DNA from: Akkermansia sp.
GTDB taxonomy: Bacteria; Verrucomicrobiota; Verrucomicrobiia; Verrucomicrobiales; Akkermansiaceae
Assembly (NCBI GenBank): GCA_024405435.1
Contig: JAKSOU010000012.1
Coordinates: forward strand, 1-50,812
Reading direction: 5' to 3'
DNA length: 50,812 nt
The position numbers were made by a program, and so were the translations under genes. The first letter of the stretch is position 1, and each line of letters begins with the position of its first letter. Under the pieces are notes generated by a model that was given only the letters and a program-made list of their open reading frames with translations, did no database searches and was not told the origin of the DNA. This document shows positions 27,524-37,062 of this stretch, one piece after another.

Positions 27524-28732
27524 TCACCCCAGGCGGCCGGCGTAGTCGGCGTACCCGAAACGGCGCACGCACTCCTGCGTGCCGTCGTCGTGCAGGAGGA
27601 TGATATCCGGGTGGGGCACACCGTTGAAGTGGGTGGTCTTCACCATGGTGTAGTGGCTCATGTCGTCCAGCACCAGGGTATCCCCGGCGTGCAGGGGGGC
27701 ATCAAAGGAGAAATCGCCGAAGACATCCCCGGCCAGGCAGGTGGGGCCGCCCAGGCGGTAGGTGTGGGACTTCTGCCCGGACGCACCCGCGGCGGAGTAT
27801 CGCTCGCCCGGCAGGCACACGGCGGGTTGCGCGGAATCCGCGGCGACCTGCCCCGCAGCCACGGCAAAGACATCCGGGCGGTAGGGCATTTCCAGCACAT
27901 CCGGCGTGTGGGCGCTGGCGCTCACATCCAGGATGGCGTGGCGGTAGCCCAGGCTGTGGAATACATCCAACACGCGCGCGCGCAGGACGCCGGTGTGGAT
28001 GGCCCAGGCCTCCCCCGGCTCCAGGTACACCTGCAGGCCGTACGCGGAGCGGATTTCCCGCAGCAGCGCCACCAGCGCCGCGCGGTCGTAGAAGGGTTTG
28101 GTGATCCAGTGGCCGCCGCCCAGGTTCAGGTAGCGCAGGTTGCTGCCGCGCAGCAGGTGCCCGCACGATTTCTCGAACGCGCGGAAGGTGTCGGCAAGCT
28201 CCTGCGCGCCCTGTTCGCAAAGGGTGTGGATGTGCAGGCCGGAGATGCCGCGCAGGGCGTCCGCGCCGGCGGCTTCCAGCTCCTGCGGCGGGATGCCGAG
28301 ACGGGAGCCGGGGGCGCAGGGATCGTACAGCGGGGTGTGCCCGGTGGAGTGGCAGGGGTTGATGCGCAGGCCGAAGAGCACCTGCCCGCCCGCGGCGCGC
28401 GGGTGCGCCAGGCACATTTCCCTGTAGCGCAGCCACTGGGGCACGCTGTTGAAATCAATGTGGGTGGCGAATTCCAGCAGCTCGCGCAGTTCCTCCTCCG
28501 TGTATCCGGGGGAGAACACCGCCACCTCGCCGCCCAGGCCTTGCGCCAGGCGCGCCTCGTGCAGCCCGCTGGCGCAGCAGCCGGCGCAGTGCGGCCGCAC
28601 CGCCTTCAGGGCGGCCGTGCAGGCAAAGGCCTTGAGCGCCACCAGCATGCGCGCCCCCGCATCCTCCCCCACTTGGCGCAGGATGCGCGCGTTGCGCTCC
28701 AGCGCAGGCAGGGATATCAGGTACGAGGCCAC
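27524..28732 (-). CDS. nspC: Carboxynorspermidine decarboxylase
   Basis: About 402 residues of a fold-III PLP decarboxylase that makes norspermidine or spermidine from the carboxy precursor in the alternative polyamine pathway. Visible features are the PLP lysine in MLVALKAFA (about residue 34), HIDFNSVPQW, HIHTLCEQGAQ, YLNLGGGHW, YLEPGEAW and DMSHYTMVKTTHFNG, all in family order. No ATG is available after the upstream gene's stop at 28755. GTG at 28732 is the best start, but the exact codon is uncertain. The partner carboxyspermidine dehydrogenase is not in the window. It follows the TPR lipoprotein gene by 22 bases and is likely cotranscribed. Confidence 0.9.
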   Translation of the reverse strand: MASYLISLPALERNARILRQVGEDAGARMLVALKAFACTAALKAVRPHCAGCCASGLHEARLAQGLGGEVAVFSPGYTEEELRELLEFATHIDFNSVPQWLRYREMCLAHPRAAGGQVLFGLRINPCHSTGHTPLYDPCAPGSRLGIPPQELEAAGADALRGISGLHIHTLCEQGAQELADTFRAFEKSCGHLLRGSNLRYLNLGGGHWITKPFYDRAALVALLREIRSAYGLQVYLEPGEAWAIHTGVLRARVLDVFHSLGYRHAILDVSASAHTPDVLEMPYRPDVFAVAAGQVAADSAQPAVCLPGERYSAAGASGQKSHTYRLGGPTCLAGDVFGDFSFDAPLHAGDTLVLDDMSHYTMVKTTHFNGVPHPDIILLHDDGTQECVRRFGYADYAGRLG

Positions 28733-28754
28733 CGGTGCAGGTATAGGGTATCCG

Positions 28755-29786
28755 TTAGTTGGCGGCGGGAGCCCCTTCCGCGGGAACCTCCGCGGGAGCC
28801 GTGGCCTTGAGCACCTCGATGAGCGCATCGTAGTCGCGCTTGGTCTCCAGCTTCTGCAGCAGGTCGTTGGTGCCGTTGTTGGCGGCGGTGCAGAGGTTGG
28901 CGGCAACGGCCCAGGCCTGGCGGGCCTTGTCGGTGTTGCCGTTCTTCTGCTCCAGGTTGGCGTACGAGGTGTAGATCTTGGAGAAGCTCACGGCCATTTC
29001 CACGGTGGGCTGGCCCTGGTACTTGGCGGCAATCTCGATTCCCTTCTTGTAGGTGTCCAGCGCCTCCTCCGGGTCATCGGATATCAGCTGGCAGTCCGCC
29101 AGGCAGCGGTAGGAATCCACCACCTCCACCACGGCGCGGGAGAGGGCGGTGATGGCATCCTTGCCGCTGATGGTGTCGCCCTCCTTCATGTCCACGGCCT
29201 TGAACTGGGCCTCGTCAATCTTGAGGGCCTCCTGGTAGTACTTGAGGGCCTCCGCGCTCTTGTTCTGGTAGAGCAGGCAGGAGGCGATGCCGTTGTAGAT
29301 GGAGCTCAGGGTGTGCTGGCCCTCCGGGGAATCGATTTCCTGCGGGGTGAGCGCCTGGAATTCCTTCAGGGCGTCGCGGTAGGCGATTTCCGCGCGCTCG
29401 TACGCGCCGCCCACGTTGCGGATGACCTTGGCCAGCGCGCAGGCCGCGCGCACGCGCTCACGCATGTCCGTGGAGTGCGCCCGCAGGTCCGCGCAGTACT
29501 TGTCCAGCAGCTCCAGGAAATCGCGCGCCTTCGTGTTGAACACGGGATAGGTGGCGTTGTCGCTGATGGTGGTCACCAAATCGTACACGGCGGCGTTGAA
29601 CAGGGCATCGCGCGACTGCTGGAGCGTATCGCCGGAGGTGGCGGCGTCCTGCGTGCCCGCTGCCGCGGTGGACGGCTGGTCCGTCTTGGTGTTCGGGCCG
29701 TCGTCGCCGCAGGAGGAGAGGAGGGCGAGGGAGCACAGGCCGGCAGCGGCCAGACCGAGGGAACTGCGATTGAGAAGAGTCTTCAT
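28755..29786 (-). CDS. TPR-repeat lipoprotein
   Basis: A 343-residue protein with a lipoprotein signal (SLALLSSC, lipid Cys26) and a Thr/Ala-rich linker. The rest is helical with at least two tetratricopeptide units, for example IYNGIASCLLYQNKSAEALK with YYQEALKID, and SYRCLADCQLISDDPEEALD with TYKKGIEIAA, and further degenerate ones. The C-terminus is Ala/Pro-rich. Probably an envelope scaffold; partner unknown. The ATG is preceded by TTGACG-17-CATAAT ending 8 bases before it. It is divergent from the lipoprotein gene at 29954. Confidence 0.85.
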   Translation of the reverse strand: MKTLLNRSSLGLAAAGLCSLALLSSCGDDGPNTKTDQPSTAAAGTQDAATSGDTLQQSRDALFNAAVYDLVTTISDNATYPVFNTKARDFLELLDKYCADLRAHSTDMRERVRAACALAKVIRNVGGAYERAEIAYRDALKEFQALTPQEIDSPEGQHTLSSIYNGIASCLLYQNKSAEALKYYQEALKIDEAQFKAVDMKEGDTISGKDAITALSRAVVEVVDSYRCLADCQLISDDPEEALDTYKKGIEIAAKYQGQPTVEMAVSFSKIYTSYANLEQKNGNTDKARQAWAVAANLCTAANNGTNDLLQKLETKRDYDALIEVLKATAPAEVPAEGAPAAN

Positions 29787-29794
29787 ATCGTTTC

Positions 29795-29823
29795 ATTATG
29801 CGCGGCACGCGCGGGCGCGTCAA
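29795..29823 (-). promoter_or_regulatory. Promoter of the TPR lipoprotein-nspC operon
   Basis: Minus-strand TTGACG (29823-29818), 17-bp spacer, CATAAT (29800-29795), 8 bases ahead of the ATG at 29786. Confidence 0.6.
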
Positions 29824-29907
29824 GCCAATTCTCCCCTCATGGCATACTTTTCCGCGCGGCGCGCGGCGCGCGGGAGCGAGTTTTTTTGCTCCGCCTCACT
29901 TTTTTGC

Positions 29908-29937
29908 TTGTCTTTCCATGAAAAACGTGGCTAGAAT
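29908..29937 (+). promoter_or_regulatory. Promoter of the lipoprotein gene at 29954
   Basis: TTGTCT (29908-29913), 18-bp spacer, TAGAAT (29932-29937), preceded by runs of seven and six T. The ATG is 16 bases beyond the -10. Confidence 0.5.
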
Positions 29938-29953
29938 AGGGAAACCTAACGAC

Positions 29954-30727
29954 ATGAAGCATCTTTCCTCCATCCGGTTTTTGGCAATGGCCTGCGGCGC
30001 CGCGGCCATCTCTCTCATGACATCCTGCTCCGGCAGCCGCGCCCCGCAGTCGCTGGCCACGGAGTTCCAGAAGGCGTACAACGTGTCCGTGTTCAGCTAC
30101 AACGATGCGTACTCCCCGCGGTCGAGGCACTGCGTGGAGATGGGCCCGCTGCCGGCGGAAACCGCCCGCGCCATCGAGATGTGGGTGCGCCAGTCCACCG
30201 TCAAGAACTTCTCCTACGTCTATCCCCAGTACTTCATCGCCATGCAGCAGCCCGGCACCAGCACCAAGCGCGTGTGGGGCATCTGCTCGGACGGCCAGGG
30301 CAACCTGGTGGGCATCCTGGTTCCGCGTGACGGCGTGCCGGCATGGGATCTTCCGTTCCGCGGCTCCTACCGCCTGCTGGTGTGCGAGAACAAGAACCGC
30401 GCGGCCATCGGCGGCGCCATCATGGAGGCCCTGGCGGATTCCGGCTACGACCGCGTGCGCATAGACGCCCGCCGCAGCAAGGGCCTGCTGGAGGACCGCT
30501 ACCTGGTTTCCAAGCCGGCGGAGGACACCAGCCTGGAACACGAGAAGAAGCTGCGCGAGCAGGAGGAGGCCTCCGTGAAGGCCGCCCAGGAAAGGAAGCA
30601 GGCCGCGGCCGAGGCCGCCCTGCAGGAGGAGAACTCCGCCATGGAGGAGGAGGAGGAATCCACCTCCACCGAATCCTCCTCCAGCGACAGCACGGATCTG
30701 GACTCCGACAGCATGGACGAGCTGTAA
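29954..30727 (+). CDS. Lipoprotein with acidic Ser/Glu-rich tail, unknown function
   Basis: A 257-residue protein with a lipoprotein signal ending SLMTSC (lipid Cys25). The core (about 30-190) has mixed strands and helices, including WVRQSTVKNFSYVYPQYFIA and VWGICSDGQGNLVGILVPRD. It is followed by a charged coiled-coil-like stretch rich in EEASVKAAQERKQAAAEAAL and a very acidic tail of Glu, Ser and Asp. I do not recognise the family. The frame is open back to 29798, but the signal peptide and the promoter at 29908-29937 fix the ATG at 29954. A strong terminator follows, separating it from the efflux genes. Confidence 0.8.
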   Translation: MKHLSSIRFLAMACGAAAISLMTSCSGSRAPQSLATEFQKAYNVSVFSYNDAYSPRSRHCVEMGPLPAETARAIEMWVRQSTVKNFSYVYPQYFIAMQQPGTSTKRVWGICSDGQGNLVGILVPRDGVPAWDLPFRGSYRLLVCENKNRAAIGGAIMEALADSGYDRVRIDARRSKGLLEDRYLVSKPAEDTSLEHEKKLREQEEASVKAAQERKQAAAEAALQEENSAMEEEEESTSTESSSSDSTDLDSDSMDEL

Positions 30728-30777
30728 AGCCACCCCTTCCCGAAATTTCTCTCTCCGAATTTCAAGCGGGCGCACCC

Positions 30778-30800
30778 AAGCGGGCGCGCCCGCTTTTTTT
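30778..30800 (+). terminator. Rho-independent terminator after the acidic-tail lipoprotein gene
   Basis: Perfect palindrome AAGCGGGCG/CGCCCGCTT (30778-30795), forming a 7-bp stem with a CGCG loop, followed by a run of seven T including the last stem bases. An extra copy of AAGCGGGCG just upstream (from 30764) could form an alternative stem. Confidence 0.8.
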
Positions 30801-30832
30801 CACCCGTTTCCCGCCGCGAGCGCAATAACGCA

Positions 30833-30861
30833 TTGCCATGCAGGGAAAAAAGTGATACGAT
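30833..30861 (+). promoter_or_regulatory. Promoter of the RND efflux operon
   Basis: TTGCCA (30833-30838), 17-bp spacer, TACGAT (30856-30861). Transcription would begin near 30868, which rules out the in-frame start at 30852 and supports the ATG at 30909. Confidence 0.6.
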
Positions 30862-30908
30862 TCAGCCACCTACGCGGGCGAGCGCCCGCATTCCACGCCT
30901 CATACGCC

Positions 30909-33821
30909 ATGAACACAGCCTCACTCGCACTCGTTTCCCTGGGAATCGCCGGAACGCTGCTCTGCTGCTGCGACAGCAAGGACACCGCAGCGCCGGCGGC
31001 AGCCGCGCAAGAGCCCCCCGCCGTATCCGTGTTCCACATCATGCCGCACAAGGTAATGGACACGGAAGACTGGTTCAGCACGCTGGGGGGGGACGGCACC
31101 GTACACATCCACCCGCGTGTCAAGGGCACGCTGCTGGGCTATGAATATGAGAAGGGAGCGCTGGTGAAGAAGGGAGACGTGCTTTTCCGCATAGACCCCG
31201 TCACGTTCCAAGCCAACCTTGAACGGGCGCAGGCCAACCTGAAAGTGGCGGAGGCCGCCGTGGCCACGGGCAAGGCGGATGAGCTGCGCTGCCGGAAGGA
31301 TTTCGAGCGCAACGAGAAACTGAGCCCCTCCGGAGCCATCTCCAAGAGGGAACTGGAAACAGCACGCCACGCGCTGCAGGCGGCGGAAGCCACCGTGCGC
31401 AAGGCGGAGGCACAGGTGGAATTCAACCGCGCCGCCGTGAAACAGGCGGAGCTTGATTTGGAGCGCACCGTCATCCGGGCTCCCAAGGACGGTCTCATCG
31501 GCACCCCCACCGCCTCCGCCGGCGACACCGTGGGGCCGGAAACCAAGCTGGCCTCCATGTACAACGCCACCCCGCTCAACGTGGTGTTCCACTTCAGCAG
31601 CGAGCGCCTGGTGCGCCTGTTCCACAAGTACGAGCTGGCGGAGGCGGACTACTCCGAGCTCGCCAAATTCCAACTTGTCCTGGAGGACGGCTCCATATAC
31701 CGCCACCCCGGCAAAATCCACGCCATCAACAATGCTATCGGGGAGAACGGCTTGGTCAAGGTGGAGGGCGATGTGCCCAACACCGAGCTGGAGCTGCGCC
31801 CCGGCATGACTGTGCGCGTACGCATGCCCATAGATGAGCGGGAGGTGCTGCTCGTGCCGCAGGAGGCCGTCATCTCCCAAATGCTCAACACCTTTGTGCT
31901 GGCCGTGGACAAACAGGGCGTGCCCCACCTCATCCCCGTGCGCCGCGACGGAGAGTACGAGGTGGCCATCCAAGAGGAGGACGGCTATACCTCCACCCAA
32001 AAGCTTGTGGCTGTGGCAGGAATCCAGAAACCACTCGCGGATTCCCTCAAGGAAATCGGCTATGACAACCCGGCGGATGCACCCGTGGTGGCAGATCCAA
32101 TCAACGGCGTGCGCGCCATTGCCGTGTCCGCCGCCAACAGCCGCCGCGCAGAGGACACCGCCCCCACCGCACTGAAGACCGCACCGCGCAGCTTCAAGCC
32201 CGTCATCACCCCGGAATTGCGCCAGGCTGCGGAATCCCTGCTCTGGGAAGATGACGCCCCCGCAAACAGCGCGGTGGAGCCCACCCTTCCCCCCTTCCCC
32301 GTGAAAGTGGCTCCGCTCGTGCGGTGCGACGTGGACATCAACGAGGAATGGTACGGCACCATCAAGGGGCGTGACGAGGCGGAGCTGCGCCCCAACATCA
32401 CCGGTATCCTGGAGGGAGACTCCATCAAGGCCGGAAGCCTGGTGAAGAAGGGCGACAAGCTCATCCGGATCGAGGCGCGGGACTTCGAGATAGCGGTGGA
32501 GGAAGCCAAGGCCACCCTGGAAGCAGCGCGCGCCGGCAAGGACCAGGCGGAGGCGGCGCTCGCCATGGCCAGGGATGACGCAGAGCGCTACCACGCCATG
32601 CAGAAGACCTCCCCCGGCGCCATCTCCGAGAAAACCGTGACAGACGCCGAGCTGGCCGTGGCATCCGCGGAAGCCGCCGTCACCAGCGCAGCGGCGGATA
32701 TCGCCCAGGCTGAAGCCGCGCTCCATATCGCTGAAATCAATTTGGGGTACACCACCATCACCGCACCGTTCGACGGCCGCATCAGCTTTGGCATGGGTGA
32801 CACCGGCAGCATGGTATTCCCCGCCACCGCCAAGCCGCTGGCCGTGCTCACCTCCACCAACCCCATGGAGGTGCGCTTCAACGTGAGCGGCACCCACGCC
32901 CTGCGCGGGCTGCGCAAGTTCATGCAAAACCCGAACGATGATGCGAGGGAAATCACCTTCGACATCATCCTGGAGGACGGCGTGGTCCACCCCTTCAAGG
33001 GTGTTGCCACCGGAATCGACAACCAGCTCAACCAGGCCACCGGCACCCTGCAGGTCATCGGCGAGGTGGAGAATCCGGATGCCATGCTGCGCTCCGGCAT
33101 GCCCGTGACCGTGCGCGCCGTGCGGGAGACCATCAAGAACGCCTGGCTGGTGCCCGCGCGCGCGCCGCTCTGCGTGAAGGACAGCGCGTACCTGCTGTTG
33201 CTCCAGAAGAACAACGCCCCCTGCATGATGCCCGTGGTGCTGCAAAACATTGTCAACATCCGCGTGAAAGACGGCACCGGCAAAGAGGTGCTGCAACCCA
33301 TGCAGGTGGTGGAACCGGACCATGAGGTGCTCGGAGCCCTGCTCATGGTGGCCGGCGATGCCGACAACCTGGCCACCCTGCTGCTGCAGGCGGAAAAGGT
33401 GAAGGACTGGAAGGAGCTCGGCCTCAAGTACAACAAGGAGCTCACCCCGGATACGTTTGACACGGCGTACGCGGAAAGCGGCTGCCTGAGCCACCGTGAT
33501 TTCGTGCTCCGGCTTGCCGGCGCCAAGGATGAAATCGATCTGGTGGCCCACGCCCGCGGCTTTGCCAATACCATGGAGCTGCTGCTGCATGAGATGGGCT
33601 TCCAGAAGGGCGACCAGGTGAACGTGGTGGTGGAGGGCACCCAGCAGGCCCACATGTGCGTCCAGGCCAACATCACCGCCGGGGCGGACACCAACGTGCT
33701 CACTCCCGTTCCCTTCCAATACACCCCGCCGCGCACCGTCACCGGTTCCGTAACCGCAGAGCCCGCCCCGGACATCCCGGACACCGCCACCACGGAACCC
33801 GAACCCGCCACCGCAGAATAA
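30909..33821 (+). CDS. Tandem (double) membrane-fusion protein, RND efflux periplasmic adaptor
   Basis: A 970-residue exported protein with a signal peptide and a Cys cluster (GTLLCCC) that suggests, but does not prove, lipidation. It holds two complete adaptor modules. Module 1 (about 38-370) has lipoyl half-motifs VHIHPRVKGTLLGYEYEKGA and RAPKDGLIGTPTASAGD around an alpha-hairpin. Module 2 (about 462-770) has LRPNITGILEGDSIKAGSLV and ITAPFDGRISFGMGDTGSMV around another hairpin. A linker of about 90 residues joins them, and a unique tail of about 170 residues follows with a Pro/Thr-rich end. RND adaptors usually have 350-450 residues with one module. The RND pump gene starts 21 bases downstream. 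The outer-membrane channel is not in the window. Confidence 0.93.
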   Translation: MNTASLALVSLGIAGTLLCCCDSKDTAAPAAAAQEPPAVSVFHIMPHKVMDTEDWFSTLGGDGTVHIHPRVKGTLLGYEYEKGALVKKGDVLFRIDPVTFQANLERAQANLKVAEAAVATGKADELRCRKDFERNEKLSPSGAISKRELETARHALQAAEATVRKAEAQVEFNRAAVKQAELDLERTVIRAPKDGLIGTPTASAGDTVGPETKLASMYNATPLNVVFHFSSERLVRLFHKYELAEADYSELAKFQLVLEDGSIYRHPGKIHAINNAIGENGLVKVEGDVPNTELELRPGMTVRVRMPIDEREVLLVPQEAVISQMLNTFVLAVDKQGVPHLIPVRRDGEYEVAIQEEDGYTSTQKLVAVAGIQKPLADSLKEIGYDNPADAPVVADPINGVRAIAVSAANSRRAEDTAPTALKTAPRSFKPVITPELRQAAESLLWEDDAPANSAVEPTLPPFPVKVAPLVRCDVDINEEWYGTIKGRDEAELRPNITGILEGDSIKAGSLVKKGDKLIRIEARDFEIAVEEAKATLEAARAGKDQAEAALAMARDDAERYHAMQKTSPGAISEKTVTDAELAVASAEAAVTSAAADIAQAEAALHIAEINLGYTTITAPFDGRISFGMGDTGSMVFPATAKPLAVLTSTNPMEVRFNVSGTHALRGLRKFMQNPNDDAREITFDIILEDGVVHPFKGVATGIDNQLNQATGTLQVIGEVENPDAMLRSGMPVTVRAVRETIKNAWLVPARAPLCVKDSAYLLLLQKNNAPCMMPVVLQNIVNIRVKDGTGKEVLQPMQVVEPDHEVLGALLMVAGDADNLATLLLQAEKVKDWKELGLKYNKELTPDTFDTAYAESGCLSHRDFVLRLAGAKDEIDLVAHARGFANTMELLLHEMGFQKGDQVNVVVEGTQQAHMCVQANITAGADTNVLTPVPFQYTPPRTVTGSVTAEPAPDIPDTATTEPEPATAE

Positions 33822-33842
33822 CCGCCAACCCTTCCTTACATC

Positions 33843-36800
33843 ATGTCACCTTATTTCATCAAGCACCCCATCATTGCAGCGGTCATTTCCATTGTGACCA
33901 CCCTGCTGGGCATCATCTGCGTCATGGGCCTGCCCATTGCGCAGTACCCGGACATCGCCCCCGTCACCATCTCCCTCTCCGCCAACTACCCGGGCGCCAA
34001 TGCCACGCAGGTGGCGGAATCCGTGGCCACGCCCATCGAGAAGGAAATCTCCGGCGTGGAGGGGATGGACTACCTCACCTCCACCTCCGCCAACAACGGC
34101 GGGTGCGACGTGGCCGTCATCTACGAACCCGGGAGCAACGCCAACACCTGCCAGCAGCTCACCTACATGCGCTACAGCCAGGCCACATCCTCCCTGCCCA
34201 AGGAGGTTTCCCAGATGGGCGTGATCATCAAGCAGCAGGCCGGCCTGCCCATCCTCATCTACACCCTGTACTCCCCCAACAAGCTCTTTGACCTCACCAA
34301 CATGACGGGCTACGCCTATGTGAACATGGTGAACGCGCTCAAGGGTGTCAAGGGCGTGGGAGACGTCACCATCTTCAATGCCAAGTACGCCGTGCGCATC
34401 TGGCTGGACACGCAGAAGATGGCCAAGAAGAACATCTCCGTGCTGGAGGTGAACTCCGCCATTGCAGCGCAGAACGCCATCAACCCCGGCGGCTCCGTGG
34501 GCGCGGAACCCATGCCGGACGGGCAGGAATTCACCTACACCATCCGCAACAAGGGCCGCATGGCCACCCTGGAGGAATTCGGTGAAATCACCGTGCAGAC
34601 GCGGGGCACGGAGATTGTGCGCCTCAAGGACATCGCCAAGATTGAGCTGGGCGCGGAAAACTACGCGCTGGCCTCCCGCCTCGGCGGCAGTGAATGCACC
34701 GCCATCGCCATCTACCAGGCCGCCGGCTCCAACGCCATCGAAACCGTGGACAACCTGCGCGCCCTCTTCGCGGAGATGGAGCGGAACATGCCGGAGGGTC
34801 TCACCGGCGAAGTCACGCTGGACACCACCATCTCCGTGCGCGAGTCCATCACTGAAATCGGCCATACGCTGGTGGAGGCGCTCATCCTGGTGGCGATTGT
34901 GGTGTTCCTGTTCCTGCAGGGCTTCCGCGCCACGCTGATTCCGCTGGTGGCCGTGCCCGTATCGCTGGTGACCACGTTCTGCTTCTTCCCGCTGCTGGGC
35001 TTCTCTCTCAACACGGTGTGCCTGCTGGGCATGGTGCTGGCAATCGGCCTGGTGGTGGATGACGCCATTGTGGTGGTGGAGGCCGTGGAGGCGCACATCG
35101 AATCCGGCATGAACGCGCGCGAGGCCACCTACGCGGCCATGCGCGAGGTTAGCGGCCCCGTGGTTGCCATTGCACTGGTGCTGGCGGCGGTGTTCCTGCC
35201 CTCCGTGCTGCTGCCGGGCATCACGGGCACGCTCTTCCAGCAATTCGCGGTCACCATTGCCGTGTCCATGGCCATCTCCGCATTCAACGCGCTATCCCTC
35301 TCCCCGGCGCTCTCCGCATTGCTGCTCAAACCGAAGGGGGATAAGAAATCCCTGCTGCAGCCTTTCTACAACCTCTTCAACCGCTGCTATGACGTCGTGG
35401 CGGACCTCTTTGCCAAGAGCTGCGGCTTCCTGTGCCGCAAGCTCTACATCTCCATCCCGCTGCTGGCCATCGTCTCCAGCGCCATCATCCCGGTTGCCAA
35501 GCAGGTACCCGGCGGCTTCCTCCCCACGGAGGACCAGGGTTTCCTCCTCTCAGGCCTCATCATGACGCCGCGCGTCTCCATGCAGCGACTCGCGGACCAG
35601 GCCACCGCCGTGGAACGCGTGCTCAACGAGACCCCCGCCGTGGATAAATTCGTCACCATTCTGGGGACCAACATCGCCAGCGGCGTGCAATCCGCCAACG
35701 CCGCCTCCTTCTTCATTGTCCTCAAGGAAATGAAGGACCGCCCCATGGTTGACGGCCACCGCACCACAGCCGCAGAGGTGTGCGCAGACCTGAACGTCCG
35801 GTTCGCCATGTCCGGGGTGGACGGCATGTGCTTTGCCACCTGCCCGCCCGCCATCCCCGGCGTGGGCACGGGAGACGACATCACCTTTGTGGTGGAGGAC
35901 CGCGCCGGCCTGGGCGTGCAGCCCCTCTACGAGCAGGTGGCGCGCCTGGAGGCCGCGCTCAACGCGGATCCCGCCATTGAGGGTGCGTCCGACACGATGA
36001 TGCCTGCCGTGCCGCAGAAATCCGTGACGGTGGACCGGGACAAGTGCCTGGCCCAGGGAGTGGACTACGCGCAGCTCAACGCCATGCTGCAGAGCTTCAA
36101 CGGCTCCGCCTTCATCAACTACTACACCCAGTTCGGCCAGCAGTGGCAGGTGTACGTGCAGGCCTCCGGCGCAGACCGCCTCAACACAGACCAGATTGCC
36201 AACTTCTACATCAACAACAAGAACGGCAATCCTGTGCCCATGAGCACTCTCGTCACCGTCAAGGACATCAACGACACCGAGTTCGTGCTCCACAACAACA
36301 CCTACAACGCCGGCAAAATCAACCTGCGCCCCGCGCCCGGCTACTCCAGCCAGCAGGCCATGGACGCCGCGGAGCGCGTGTTCCGCGAGACCATGGACGT
36401 CACCAAGTTCAGCATGGCCTTCGTGGAGATGAGCTTCCAGCAGAAGAAGGTGGCGGACGGCATGGGTCTGGGCGGCATCTTCACCCTCTCCGGCGTGTTC
36501 GCCTTCCTCATCATGGCGGCGCTGTATGAGAAGTGGACGCTGCCCATCTCCATCTTCCTCTCCGTGCCCGTGGCCGTGCTGGGCGCCTTCCTGGGATTGT
36601 GGCTGGCCGGCATAGACATGAACCTGTACGCGCAAATCGGCCTGGTGATGCTGGTGGGCCTGGCGGCCAAGAACGCCATCCTCATCGTGGAATTCGCCAT
36701 CCTGCAGATGGAGAAGGGCAAGGAGCTGGTGGAGGCGGCCGTCATCGCCGCGCGCCAGCGCTTGCGCCCCATCCTCATGACCTCCTTCGCCTTCATCCTG

Positions 36801-37031
36801 GGCTGCGTGCCCCTGCTGACCGCGGAGGGTGCCGGTGCCCTCTCCAGAAACTCCATCGGCGTGGTGGTCGTCATCGGCATGACCATCGCCTCCGGCATCG
36901 GTGTCTTCTTCATTCCCTGCTCCTTCGTGTTCGTCATGAAGCTCTTCCGCTCCACCGTGAACAAGAAGGTCCTGGTGGACCCGGACGAGGTGTCGGCCAA
37001 CGCCAAGCTGGACGCCGTGGAGGGAGAGTAG
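33843..37031 (+). CDS. RND efflux pump permease, HAE1 (AcrB-like) family
   Basis: A 1,062-residue inner-membrane proton/drug antiporter, normal length for HAE1. It begins FIKHPIIAAVISIVTTLLG and has MGLPIAQYPDIAPVTIS after the first helix. The proton-relay Asp pair is in GLVVDDAIVVVEAVEAH, and the matching Lys in LVGLAAKNAILIVEFA. Two large periplasmic loops lie between transmembrane blocks, as expected for porter and docking domains. It lies 21 bases after the double adaptor gene and is surely cotranscribed. Substrates cannot be told from sequence. A perfect inverted repeat (37063-37090) follows the stop. Confidence 0.96.
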   Translation: MSPYFIKHPIIAAVISIVTTLLGIICVMGLPIAQYPDIAPVTISLSANYPGANATQVAESVATPIEKEISGVEGMDYLTSTSANNGGCDVAVIYEPGSNANTCQQLTYMRYSQATSSLPKEVSQMGVIIKQQAGLPILIYTLYSPNKLFDLTNMTGYAYVNMVNALKGVKGVGDVTIFNAKYAVRIWLDTQKMAKKNISVLEVNSAIAAQNAINPGGSVGAEPMPDGQEFTYTIRNKGRMATLEEFGEITVQTRGTEIVRLKDIAKIELGAENYALASRLGGSECTAIAIYQAAGSNAIETVDNLRALFAEMERNMPEGLTGEVTLDTTISVRESITEIGHTLVEALILVAIVVFLFLQGFRATLIPLVAVPVSLVTTFCFFPLLGFSLNTVCLLGMVLAIGLVVDDAIVVVEAVEAHIESGMNAREATYAAMREVSGPVVAIALVLAAVFLPSVLLPGITGTLFQQFAVTIAVSMAISAFNALSLSPALSALLLKPKGDKKSLLQPFYNLFNRCYDVVADLFAKSCGFLCRKLYISIPLLAIVSSAIIPVAKQVPGGFLPTEDQGFLLSGLIMTPRVSMQRLADQATAVERVLNETPAVDKFVTILGTNIASGVQSANAASFFIVLKEMKDRPMVDGHRTTAAEVCADLNVRFAMSGVDGMCFATCPPAIPGVGTGDDITFVVEDRAGLGVQPLYEQVARLEAALNADPAIEGASDTMMPAVPQKSVTVDRDKCLAQGVDYAQLNAMLQSFNGSAFINYYTQFGQQWQVYVQASGADRLNTDQIANFYINNKNGNPVPMSTLVTVKDINDTEFVLHNNTYNAGKINLRPAPGYSSQQAMDAAERVFRETMDVTKFSMAFVEMSFQQKKVADGMGLGGIFTLSGVFAFLIMAALYEKWTLPISIFLSVPVAVLGAFLGLWLAGIDMNLYAQIGLVMLVGLAAKNAILIVEFAILQMEKGKELVEAAVIAARQRLRPILMTSFAFILGCVPLLTAEGAGALSRNSIGVVVVIGMTIASGIGVFFIPCSFVFVMKLFRSTVNKKVLVDPDEVSANAKLDAVEGE

Positions 37032-37062
37032 AAAACCCGCCGATAGACAACCACTCAACACG

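Noticed and set aside
30921..33719. Open frame of 932 codons on the minus strand opposite the double adaptor
   Set aside because: Antisense shadow rich in His and Gly, with no domain. The plus strand has promoter, signal peptide and adaptor motifs.
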